A stretch of 64,000 nt of DNA, from assembly GCF_018847975.1 (NCBI RefSeq), contig NZ_CP072597.1:2333001-2397000 (forward strand), in the 5' to 3' direction. The notes under the pieces were generated by a model. That model was given only the letters and a program-made list of their open reading frames with translations. It ran no database searches and was not told the DNA's origin. The position numbers were made by a program, and so were the translations under genes. This DNA comes from Lysobacter sp. K5869. Lineage in GTDB: Bacteria; Pseudomonadota; Gammaproteobacteria; Xanthomonadales; Xanthomonadaceae. The stretch's first letter is position 1. Each line of letters opens with the position of its first letter. Of the stretch, positions 1 to 8,400 are shown in pieces.

Positions 1-511
1 CGACCTGCGCAGCATCGGCGGCTCGGCACTGACCGACGAGAGCATCCAGGTGCCGCTCGACGACGACGGCCACGCCATCGGCCAGGACGCGGCCAAGGAC
101 GCGATCCCGGTCACCTACGTGCCGGCGCGCAACACCATCATGCTGTCGATCGCGCTGGGCTGGGCCGAAGTGCTGGGCGCCAACGACATCTTCTGCGGCG
201 TCAACGCGGTGGACTACTCCGGCTATCCCGACTGCCGCCCCGAATTCGTCGAGGCCTTCGAGCGGCTGGCCAACCTCGCCACCAAGGCCGGCGTCGAGGG
301 CGCGGGCCTGCGCGTGCGGGCGCCGCTGCAGTTCCTGAGCAAGGCCGACATCGTCCGCGAAGGCGTGCGCCTGGGCGTGGACTTCGCCCAGACCGTGTCC
401 TGCTACAAGGCCGACGACGCCGGCCGCGCCTGCGGCCACTGCGACGCCTGCCGCCTGCGCGCCGAGGGCTTCCACGCCGCCGGCGTGCCCGATCCCACCC
501 GCTACGTCTGA
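1..511 (+). CDS. queC: 7-cyano-7-deazaguanine synthase QueC (5'-truncated by window edge)
   Basis: C-terminal part (about 169 residues) of QueC, which uses ATP and ammonia to turn 7-carboxy-7-deazaguanine into preQ0 for queuosine synthesis in the cytoplasm. The frame is open from base 2, so the gene begins outside the window; an internal GTG at 50 is not the start. Visible family hallmarks are the segment [19 protein letters not shown], the [17 protein letters not shown] substrate loop, and the C-terminal zinc site with four cysteines ([17 protein letters not shown]). The stop is at 509-511. The gene is followed closely by tRNA-Lys. Identification is firm; only the N-terminal ATP-binding loop is missing from view. 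Confidence 0.95.
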   Translation, partial: DLRSIGGSALTDESIQVPLDDDGHAIGQDAAKDAIPVTYVPARNTIMLSIALGWAEVLGANDIFCGVNAVDYSGYPDCRPEFVEAFERLANLATKAGVEGAGLRVRAPLQFLSKADIVREGVRLGVDFAQTVSCYKADDAGRACGHCDACRLRAEGFHAAGVPDPTRYV

Positions 512-530
512 ACGCGCGCGGGGCGGGGGC

Positions 531-560
531 CTGACGGCCGGCCCCCTCCTGGGCTAGAAT
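531..560 (+). promoter_or_regulatory. Putative promoter of tRNA-Lys
   Basis: CTGACG (531-536) and TAGAAT (555-560) are separated by 18 bp and lie 30 bp before the mature tRNA 5' end, a normal position for a sigma-70-type tRNA promoter with a short leader. Seen by eye only. Confidence 0.45.
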
Positions 561-590
561 GCCCGGCTCCGGCGCGTCCGGACACGTTTT

Positions 591-666
591 GGGTCGTTAG
601 CTCAGTCGGTAGAGCATCGGACTTTTAATCCGCTGGTCGATGGTTCGAATCCATCACGACCCACCA
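591..666 (+). tRNA. tRNA-Lys (anticodon TTT)
   Basis: A 76-nt cloverleaf. The acceptor strands are GGGTCGT (591-597) and ACGACCC (656-662), with discriminator A and encoded CCA (664-666). The D-arm contains AGCTCAGTCGGTAGAGC, the anticodon loop ACTTTTAATC gives anticodon TTT, and the T-arm contains GGTTCGAATCC. The 3' end abuts a genomic island, and the CCA is also the first part of the flanking direct repeat, so this tRNA is the probable insertion hot spot. Confidence 0.98.
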
Positions 667-906
667 GTCTCTTGCGGGCGAACCGCGTCTCTCCCCACGT
701 CCCCTCACGAAAACGCCTCTTTTCTGGCCTTTCGTCCTCGGCCTGTGGACTTGTCAAATATCCACAGCCCCTGATTTGGCGAAAATTTCGCCAAATTTTC
801 TCCGCTTTCTCCCCTCCTGTGGACTGCCGACCAGTGGATTGGTTTTCGGGATCTTACGGATCAATGGGTTACGGCTGGTCTTTTCAACGAGTCTTATCGC
901 GATCAA
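661..906 (+). repeat. Left copy of island-flanking direct repeat
   Basis: Begins with CCACCAGTCTCTTGCGG at the tRNA 3' end and ends with TTATCGCGATCAA. It matches 4350-4597 over its whole length at roughly 80 % identity by eye. It contains a 10-1-10 palindrome (TTTGGCGAAA-A-TTTCGCCAAA), an inverted pair CTGTGGA/TCCACAG around 753-770, and a well conserved block GTGGATTGGTTTTCGGG..CTTACGGATCAATGGGTTA near its end. No gene lies in 667-951. Confidence 0.85.
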
Positions 907-951
907 GGCGGCCTGATGGATTCGAAATGGCGACCAGCCTGATCGTGTGCA

Positions 952-1254
952 TCACGAGCGTTCACGGAGAGCCCGCAATTGGCTTTCCGCTTCGCGGGGA
1001 CGCACTCCCACAACAAGGTAGAACCCTAATTCTGGTAGCAAATCCGTAGTGCCATCGGCCTTGTCTATCTCTAGCACTACATTTTTTTCGGAGTGCGAGG
1101 GTCGGTGCGGGTTAATGCTCGGTGCCTCGGAGCCCACGTACCGCAGTCGCGCCGAGCGAAACAAGGAATGGATTTCAGCCACGGTCAAGTCGATGCCTGG
1201 CCCAGATTGCGTATCGGGTCGCAGCCCGTCTTTTGAAAACCACATGATCGCCAC
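952..1254 (-). CDS. Hypothetical 100-aa protein downstream of the HEPN gene
   Basis: A small soluble protein of unknown function. GTG start at 1254 is preceded by AGGAG with 6-nt spacing, which supports the start. It is 44 bp downstream of the 600-aa DUF4209 protein on the same strand, so the two probably form one transcript. The sequence alternates hydrophobic and charged stretches (for example NVVLEIDKADGTTDLLPELG) and ends in a charged helix, like a folded alpha/beta domain; no signal peptide or membrane helix. No family recognised. The context suggests a partner, antidote or regulator of the neighbour, but this is inference only. Confidence 0.6.
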   Translation of the reverse strand: MAIMWFSKDGLRPDTQSGPGIDLTVAEIHSLFRSARLRYVGSEAPSINPHRPSHSEKNVVLEIDKADGTTDLLPELGFYLVVGVRPREAESQLRALRERS

Positions 1255-1298
1255 AGTCGACTCCTAATTGGAGTGTCAGTCTCAAAGGAAGTCACAGC

Positions 1299-3101
1299 TC
1301 AGACCGCTTGATTTAGGCTAGCTAGGTATTCTCTTCCCCACGGAAACATCACTAGCCTCAAGGTCGTCCACCACAAGCGCACAACGCCCACATTCTCGAG
1401 TTCCGCATCGTTAAAGAGTCCATGCGCATAGTTGTTTCTGAGCCGATACCCAGAACTCTCCGTCATTAGAGCTCGAAGTTCCAGCACCAGTCTCGATCCG
1501 AGAATTTCGGCTGCGTCTTGGCTGATGAGCATATCTCCGAGCGTCCGCTCCTTTTCTATGCCGTCGTCGCCAACGGTCAGTGTATTGCGTCCCGCTCTCT
1601 TGAGAAGGTTTCTGACAAAGGGCTCAACTTGCGGGATTAGGTAGGTTCCACACTCGTGCCAATCGGACGTGCAGCCAGCGTAGAGGCCACGCGCCAAGCT
1701 GTATTCGTGGCCCTTCGGGGCGGTTGGGGAGAGATATGCCGCTTCCAAGAACAGCTCGAAGGACGGGGGGTGGCTCGCCGTCATTACTTCCAGTGCGTTG
1801 GGAGCGATCACTTTGGAAAAAAAGTCCAACCGGTGCTCGAGAAGATAGGCGACCATTCGCCGCGTCACATGCTCCTCGTTGTTGATGTCGAACGCGTCTT
1901 CTCTGTCAATAGGATTGCCGCTTCGATCTAGGTGCACTTGGGTGAAAAAGCTTCGGAACACGAACCGTTGCGCGCTCTCAATGGCCTCCTGCCTAATCAT
2001 TCCGGGGTCGTACCAGTTGCCTAATAAAAACCCTAATTGTAGCAATGCCTCCCAAGCGGTCGGCCCGGTAATCGCGGCGCGTGCAGCTTCCGCAATGTCG
2101 GTCACATCAACCGAAAACTCATGCTCGTGCATCTCCGATTCGATGCCCATGCGTAGATCAGAAAGTTCCTGCCACAGCGCTGTGATGTGCTGCCGTGGCG
2201 AGCGTGCCTGTCGAAGTAGTTGGATACCTTCCGCTAGCCAATCAGAACGAAGCATGGCGCTACCAGTGCCTCTGGATCGGGTCACAAGCGCTTGGCCAGC
2301 AGCGAGATGGCATCGATTCGCGCTGGCCTTGTTCCCGGCCACCTCCCACAGCTTATAGGCTAGGAGGTACGCCCGGGACGCGAGGTCATAATCGCAGTTC
2401 TCATCTGTTGCGAACTGGTTCGCTGCCTGCTCTAAGATTGGAGCAACTTCGGCCGAGAAGCTGTAGCGCTGCGCGATGATGTCGCGAGCTAGCGCGTGAT
2501 AGAGGCCTGGATGCCTCAGCTCCAAGCCACGTCGAATGCCCGAGATGATGAGTTGCTTGTATCGCTCATAGGTGGCTTCATCTCGCTTGGCGTACACCCA
2601 GCGCAATCTAGTTCCTCTGATCGCCTCATCCGTGTGAAGAAATCCTTGCTCTCCAAGAAGATGTTGCTCGCAGTGATCGAGGTACGCGTGAACAGCAGTG
2701 GACCCAAGTTGCCATTGATTCAATCCACGATCACGACCGGCTGTGACCGCGACGTCAGCTAGTCGAGCTCGAAGCCAGGGATCATTAGCTTGCAGCGCCA
2801 TCATCGCGAGGCACTCTATATCGTACTGGTCCAATGAATCTAGGCCGTTCTTTTTCTGGACCGATCTAATGCGAAATGGAAAGGACGCTCGCGGTTCCAT
2901 CACTAGAGTCGCCACGTGACCTAGCAGCGTTAGAACTTCCGCAGCCAAGGTCTCATCGCGCGCCTGCAGTTGCTCAATTTGTGGCATCAGTCGGAAACGT
3001 GAATCGATCGAGTACTCCGACCAGTCAAGCTCAAGTACGTATTGCTGCCAATCCATTGCGCTGAGAGTCTCTTCCGATACTGGTCGAGTGAGGATTGCCA
3101 C
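1299..3101 (-). CDS. DUF4209 (HEPN-type) domain protein, candidate defence RNase
   Basis: A 600-residue cytoplasmic, helix-rich protein. The C-terminal part carries RNNYAHG, which fits the RNxxxHG signature of DUF4209 and the R-x4-H arrangement of HEPN ribonuclease sites (Arg555 and His560). The N-terminal ~450 residues are helical repeats, and a segment around residues 390-400 (VHLDRSGNPIDREDAF) is typical of the region before DUF4209. GTG start at 3101 has GGAGG four bases upstream. No signal peptide or membrane helix. The gene sits in the tRNA-Lys island with a 100-aa gene immediately downstream and a membrane protein divergently upstream. HEPN proteins often act in RNA cleavage during phage defence or toxin-antitoxin function; for this protein that role is inferred. 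The family assignment rests on the motif and layout. Confidence 0.8.
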   Translation of the reverse strand: MAILTRPVSEETLSAMDWQQYVLELDWSEYSIDSRFRLMPQIEQLQARDETLAAEVLTLLGHVATLVMEPRASFPFRIRSVQKKNGLDSLDQYDIECLAMMALQANDPWLRARLADVAVTAGRDRGLNQWQLGSTAVHAYLDHCEQHLLGEQGFLHTDEAIRGTRLRWVYAKRDEATYERYKQLIISGIRRGLELRHPGLYHALARDIIAQRYSFSAEVAPILEQAANQFATDENCDYDLASRAYLLAYKLWEVAGNKASANRCHLAAGQALVTRSRGTGSAMLRSDWLAEGIQLLRQARSPRQHITALWQELSDLRMGIESEMHEHEFSVDVTDIAEAARAAITGPTAWEALLQLGFLLGNWYDPGMIRQEAIESAQRFVFRSFFTQVHLDRSGNPIDREDAFDINNEEHVTRRMVAYLLEHRLDFFSKVIAPNALEVMTASHPPSFELFLEAAYLSPTAPKGHEYSLARGLYAGCTSDWHECGTYLIPQVEPFVRNLLKRAGRNTLTVGDDGIEKERTLGDMLISQDAAEILGSRLVLELRALMTESSGYRLRNNYAHGLFNDAELENVGVVRLWWTTLRLVMFPWGREYLASLNQAV

Positions 3102-3513
3102 AGGGCCTCCATTCGTTGTGGCTTAGGCGATGGGTACTTTCTAGAACTGCTTTTACTCCGCGAGTCGCCAAATTTCGGCTCAGGTAGCAACACTCTCGGA
3201 CATTACTGCCAGTCGCCTTGGCGGCCGTCCAACAGCCTAAGGCCTTTCGGAGCTTCGTTGCGCCAATGATCGAATGTGGCCTCCTGCATGAGAACAACGC
3301 GTCACGACCGGCGCTAACGCGCGCTGAAACGTTCTTAGGGCCGTCGCGCAGAATTCGTCTTGCCGGCTAAGCAGTAAGGGGCGGGGATAGACCCGGCGCG
3401 CAGAATCTGTCTGCGGCCTCCGCGGCGCCAGCCACGGCGCGTGCGGGGTGGCAGTGGCCAATACTGAGGGCGGCTGGCATGCTGCGGCATCAAACTGCAT
3501 GGAGCACCCGACG
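3102..3513. other. Divergent intergenic region of the island
   Basis: About 410 bp between the DUF4209 gene (leftward) and the membrane protein (rightward). It must hold the promoters of both. I see no convincing -35/-10 pair, no RNA gene and no coding pattern; short open frames here lack a ribosome-binding site. Confidence 0.4.
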
Positions 3514-4203
3514 ATGGCCGCGCCGGCAACATCCCCTCCCGAATGGTACGTCATCTGGATGCCCGTCATTGTGGCTGTCGTGACGGTGCTGGGCAGCTTC
3601 CTTGGCGCCTACCTGGCCAGCCGCTGGACTCGCAACCGCGAGTTGGAGGCACAGACCAACAAAGCGGCGCACGACAAGGCAGAGAAGGCCAAAAAGGACG
3701 CCTCTGACGCGGCCTACCTAGCCGGCTTGGTTGCTGGCGAGTTGGAACGTTTCAGCAGCGCATGCGAAGCCGTGGCATTTGACAACGGTGTGGAGGATCA
3801 CGAGGGGTACACGCATACGACCAAGCCAACGCCGACGTTCGATCGAAAACAATTCGACGTCGTATGGTCGGTGCTTCCGCCCGTGTTGATGTTCGACGTG
3901 TTGCACCTTCCGAACCGCATACACGAGGCCGATCAGCGTATTGAAGGCGCCGCCGAGCACGACGATCCCCCGGACTACCCGGCCTTTTTCGAGCGGCGTA
4001 AGTTCGAGTACGCAGGCCTGGGCATCGAAGCCGCTCGGTTCGCGGCGGAACTGCGATCATTCGCCCAAATCGCTCCTCGACCAGCCAATCCCGATTGGGA
4101 TTCGGTTGAGAAAATGACTGAATTGCGCGCCGCGATCCTAACACGATGGGCGACGCCAACGCCGTTTCCATTCGACCTCCCGCCGCAGCCAACAGCGAGT
4201 TGA
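3514..4203 (+). CDS. Membrane-anchored protein of unknown function in the island
   Basis: A protein of about 229 residues. ATG at 3514 is chosen because GGAG (3501-3504) lies 9 nt before it; starts at 3499 (ATG) or 3448 (GTG) are open in frame and possible. One N-terminal membrane helix (IWMPVIVAVVTVLGSFLGAY) is followed by a basic stop-transfer stretch, a charged coiled-coil-like segment (residues ~45-70, rich in E, K, A) and a soluble domain with no recognised family. The topology puts the long C-terminal part in the cytoplasm. It is divergent from the DUF4209 gene, and a one-helix membrane protein beside a possible RNase resembles layouts of some defence loci, but no functional link is shown. 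Confidence 0.65.
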   Translation: MAAPATSPPEWYVIWMPVIVAVVTVLGSFLGAYLASRWTRNRELEAQTNKAAHDKAEKAKKDASDAAYLAGLVAGELERFSSACEAVAFDNGVEDHEGYTHTTKPTPTFDRKQFDVVWSVLPPVLMFDVLHLPNRIHEADQRIEGAAEHDDPPDYPAFFERRKFEYAGLGIEAARFAAELRSFAQIAPRPANPDWDSVEKMTELRAAILTRWATPTPFPFDLPPQPTAS

Positions 4204-4290
4204 CGAGGCATTCGACAGAGCGGCGGCGTCTGCCTGCGCGGCAGCCGCCGGAGAGGCTGCATTGCCGGGCCATCATGATTCAAGATAGCT

Positions 4291-4320
4291 CTGGATAACC
4301 GTGGATAACTCTGGATAATC
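4291..4320 (+). repeat. Three tandem 10-bp iterons (DnaA-box-like)
   Basis: CTGGATAACC, GTGGATAACT and CTGGATAATC follow each other directly with an exact 10-bp period, one helical turn. The middle unit has CGTGGATAA, eight of nine bases of the reverse DnaA box TGTGGATAA. They could be protein-binding repeats such as an operator, excision site or replication site. Confidence 0.6.
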
Positions 4321-4349
4321 AAAAGAGTTGGATTCCGGTTGCCCACGCT

Positions 4350-4597
4350 CCACCAGTCTCTTGCGGTCCAACCGCGTCTCTTCGCCACACCCCCTCACGA
4401 AAGGCCTTATTTCCGACCTTTTCGGCGTCGGCGTGTGGACCTGTCAAATATCCACAGCCTCGAATTTGGCGAGAAATCCGCCGAATCTTCTCCGTTTTCT
4501 CCCGTCCTGTGGTCTGCAGACCAGTGGATTGGTTTTCGGGGTCTTACGGATCAATGGGTTAGCCGTGGACTTGTCGAGCGAGTTTTATCGCGATCAA
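4350..4597 (+). repeat. Right copy of island-flanking direct repeat
   Basis: Same orientation and extent as 661-906: begins CCACCAGTCTCTTGCGG, contains GTGGACCTGTCAAATATCC and ACCAGTGGATTGGTTTTCGG, and ends TTTTATCGCGATCAA. The internal palindrome is degenerate in this copy. Confidence 0.85.
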
Positions 4598-4756
4598 CAT
4601 ATCCAGCGGGGTCCGAACTCGCGTCGATAGGCTGGGGAAGTCGAATGCATCGCCCAGGATTTCGTAGGCATCTCAAAGCCGCGAACTGCGGCCTGGCAAC
4701 CGTGAGGATTTCAAAGGCTGCAGGCCCAGCCCAGAGCTCTCCGACACGAGCATCGT

Positions 4757-5263
4757 ATGTCTTCGATTAGTGCTCGAAACCTCGTCGCACCTCTAGACTC
4801 GCGAGAGCGCAAGCTGCTTAGCGTCCGCATGCGGTTTCTACCGCTGCTCCTGGTGATTTCGCTTGTGATCATCGCCCTGATGGCGCTGAAGAGGGTCGCA
4901 CCCGACTCTTTCCTGGGCGCGTTGATTCCTGAGCACCTAGGGCTATCCCTGCTGTGCTTGATCCCGGTGTACGTTTACGCCGCGGTGCTGCGAATACATC
5001 TGGTTAGGGATCTGGCGCGAGGGGTCAAGATCGTCCGCGAAGCGGTACTTGAAAATAAGAAGAAAATCGACAGTGACGACTCGACGAGCTTTCGGATCTT
5101 TGTAACCGTAAGTGGGTCTTCCCCGCCGCTGACGTTCCAAGTTCCGGAAGAGGTTCACGACTCGCTCGTGAAAGGGCAGGCGATCCGTATTTCCTATGCG
5201 CCCCGGAGCATGGTCGTGCTGGAACTACAGAGCAACGGTTACCACTACCTGCCAGTAGAGTGA
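4757..5263 (+). CDS. Two-helix membrane protein, function unknown
   Basis: 168 residues. A basic N-terminus is followed by two membrane helices (about residues 26-44, FLPLLLVISLVIIALMAL, and 60-78, LGLSLLCLIPVYVYAAV), then a cytoplasmic C-terminal half with a linker helix and a small beta-rich domain (residues ~105-168). ATG at 4757; the ribosome-binding site is weak. It lies just outside the right repeat of the island and stands alone. Its base composition resembles the island more than the core genome, so it may belong to the same accessory block. I do not recognise the family. Confidence 0.6.
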   Translation: MSSISARNLVAPLDSRERKLLSVRMRFLPLLLVISLVIIALMALKRVAPDSFLGALIPEHLGLSLLCLIPVYVYAAVLRIHLVRDLARGVKIVREAVLENKKKIDSDDSTSFRIFVTVSGSSPPLTFQVPEEVHDSLVKGQAIRISYAPRSMVVLELQSNGYHYLPVE

Positions 5264-5471
5264 CGCGAGATGCGCGGTGAATAGCAGGGCGTCGCCTATT
5301 GAGCTGGCCTTGCGTGCGGTGGGCTTCGCGACGCCCGGAATCAGAAAGTCAGTAGCGCTCTGGCCGAGCCCGATCTTTTGGCTAGCGCCGGCGCGGGCGA
5401 GTTCGATCGTGGTGGCCTGGGGCAGCGTTTTCATCGAGACGTGCTGCCGACACGCGCGGATGAGAGAGGCT

Positions 5472-8400
5472 CTAATTGCCGTACTTGGCGCGATACAGGC
5501 GGTACAGGTAGTCGGCATTGTCGAATCCCGCCTGTGAGCCCGCTTGCGCCAATGTCCTGCACTGGCCACTGCTGATCAGATGGTGGACTTTCTCCAGGCG
5601 TTGCTCGCGAAGCCACGTCTGCGGCGGGAGGCCGGTCAAATCCACGACACGCCGCCGCAACTGGCGTTCGGACAGATGGGCCATGTCCGCCCACTGCGAT
5701 ACGCCGAACCGCGCGTCGCCGATCGCTGCCGACGCGATGGCGATGAGGGGATCGGCATCGAGTTTGGCGTTGGCCTCGCGGTGCTTCCTGGTCGTTTCGG
5801 CCAACTCCGGCCAGACGCCTTCGAGTACGCCAAGCAACTGCTCGAACGAAAATGGTTTCGCGAGGTAGGCGGCGGCACCGGCTGCAATTCCCGCTTCACG
5901 GTCCTCGCGCGAGGACTTGGCCGACATCAGCACGACAGGAACGCCATCGTAGCGCGGCTGGGATCGCAGTTGCCGACAAACTTCCAACCCACTGGCGTCG
6001 GGCAGCAGGACATCCGCCAACAGCACCGCGACGGGCATCGTCTCCAGGATCGAAGTGGCCTCGGCGGCGCTGTACGCCCGCAGTATCCGCATCCGCTCGG
6101 ACAGCCGCTCTTCCAGATAATCCCCGAGTTCGCGGTGATCCTCCAGGAGCAGGAGGCTACGCCCTGGGTTCTCTTGTGGGCGGGCCGCAACAACGCGCTG
6201 GGACGCCGACGGCGCGCGCGCAACGGCCTCGCGCGCGGGGTCGGAACGGATTGCGATCTCCTCCAATGCCACATGCGCCGTGCCGGTCGGCAGCTCGATC
6301 CACAACCTCGCGCCGCGCCCGGGCTCGCTGTCCGCCCCGATCCTGCCGCCGTGCAACAGCACCAGTTCCCGCGCCAATGCAAGACCGATTCCCAGGCCCT
6401 GGTGCTCCGCGGAAAGATCCGTAGCGCCGCGATAAAAACGATCGAACATGCGTTTTGCGACTTGTGCGGACAGGCCGGGCCCCTCGTCGGCGACGCCGAT
6501 ACGCACATACCCGGCGTTCGCGTCATGTCCTACGTCGACATGCACGACGCTACCGCGCGGCGCATGGCGGCAGGCGTTGCTTATGAGGTTGCCGAGGATC
6601 GTGGTCAGCAAGGCGGTGTCGGCCATGAGCGACGGCAGGTCCTCCGCGCACGCGATTTCGAATGCCAGTGCATTGCGCTGGGCCAGAGGCAGGAAGGCCG
6701 CCATTGTGTCCTTGACGAATTCGCCGGGATCGATCCGGCTGAAATCCAGTTCGATCCGCCTGGCTTCGGCGAGTACGAGCTGCACGAGTTGATCGACGAG
6801 CCCATCGAGGCGATCGACCTGTTGCAAGGACTGGTGGATACGCCTGCGCAGGATCGGCGCCGACAACTCGTCGGTCGTTTCGATCTCGCGCAGGCTGACG
6901 CCGATCAGCATCAATGGCGTCCGCAGTTCGTGGCCGATGTCGGCGAGCAGTCGCGTGCGGAATGCATCCAGCCCTTCGAGGCGCTCGGTTTGCGTGGCCA
7001 GAGTCAGGTTGTTGCGTTCGAGACGGGCGTTAAGGGCGGCCAACTCGGTCAGCGCGGTTTCGGCTTGGGTCTTGGCGATCGACAGCTTGGCGGTTCTGTG
7101 TCGAACCTTTCGATCGAGCAACGCCGTCCGCCGCCGCAGATCGCGCAAGCGCCATCGCAGCAGGAGGCCGCCGGCACCCGCCAGCAGGACGACGCAGGCG
7201 AACTTGAACCAGACGGTTTCGTACCAGTAGTACGGCACCGAGAACTCAACCACCGTCGGCTCTGGGTACCACACGCCGTCGCCATTGCCAGCGACGACTT
7301 CGAACCGGTGGCGACCCGGCGGCAGCGCCATAAAGGATGCCGTACGTACGTGCTCGGCCGTGGTCCATTGCTCGTGCGAAGGCAACAGGCGGTACCGGAA
7401 CCGAAGTCGCTCCGCGCCGTGCAGATCCGCGGCGCTGTAGGCGATCTGAATCGAACGCACGCCGGCGGGCAGCGGCCGCGCGACGTCGAACGGGCGGCCG
7501 CTGCGCAGATCCAGCGTCCTGTCGATGACGGTGCGCGAGCGATTGGGGCGCACAGGCATGCTGGCGGGATCGATCCGCACGACGCCGCGCTGGGTCGGAA
7601 ACCAGAGGATGCCGTCGGCATCGCGGGCCGCGGCCGGCTGGACGCCGCCATTGCCCTCGAGTTCGGTCAGGCCGTCCGGCAAACCGATGGAGAGCGGCGA
7701 GAGCATGGCAGCGCCATCGCGCGCGATGGCGGACAGCGCCTGTTGCGTGATCCGGTGGATACCCTGATTGCTGTTGATCCACAGACTCCCCTGCGCATCC
7801 TGCAGGACCGAGTGCGGACTGTTCGACGGCAATCCCTGCGCGCGCCCCAACTGCCTTGCATGGTCCCCTTGCGGGTCGTCCGCATCGATGCCCACCAAGC
7901 CGTGGCCTTCGGTGCTGGCCCAAATCGTGCCGGCCGCGTCCTGAAACAATCCGCGCACGGTGACGCCGTCGAGCAGCCTGCGTGCGACCGCGCGCGCCTG
8001 GCCATGAGCCATCCGGTAGAGGCCGCGATCGCTGCCGAACCAGAGGCTCCCGTCCGCGGCGTGCAGCACTGCGCCGACCTGCACGGACTCCGTGTCCGGC
8101 CAGATCCGGCGCCAACCGTCCGTGTCGCGCCTCCATACACCGTTGCCGGTTCCGATCCAAAGGCGGCGGCGATCATCGAAACTCAGCGAGAGCACCTGTG
8201 CGTGCGCCAGTGGCAGCGGCAGGGCGACGGGCTCGAACGTCGTTGCCCCGACAGGCAGGCGACGCAATCCTGGACGATACGTCGCGGTGTAGACCTCGCC
8301 ATCGGGCGACACCGCGACGGCGTGGGTGTTTTCGCCCGGCAGCCCTTGCGCGGGACCGTAGCGGTCGATGTGTCCGTCGGGTCGAAGCGCATGGATGCCG

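Larger units (their letters stand above)
661..4597. mobile_element. Small genomic island behind tRNA-Lys, bounded by ~245-bp direct repeats
   Basis: The island starts at the CCA end of tRNA-Lys. Its ends are two similar but diverged direct repeats (661-906 and 4350-4597). The interior is visibly lower in GC (about 50-58 % by eye) than the rest of the window and carries genes without housekeeping relatives: a DUF4209/HEPN protein, a 100-aa protein and a divergent membrane-anchored protein. No integrase or transposase is present, so it is either a passenger region left after loss of an integrase or a block exchanged by recombination between the repeats. Mobility is inferred, not shown. Confidence 0.6.
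4204..4756. other. Island right end: iterons plus repeat, no gene
   Basis: Holds the 10-bp iterons (4291-4320) and the right direct repeat (4350-4597), then about 160 bp of unassigned sequence before the next gene. No coding pattern seen. Confidence 0.5.

Noticed and set aside
4330..4355. GATTCCGGTTGCCCACGCTCCACCA as the 3' end of a second tRNA
   Set aside because: T-arm and acceptor spacing do not fit a tRNA and no 5' part is present; the CCACCA belongs to the direct repeat.
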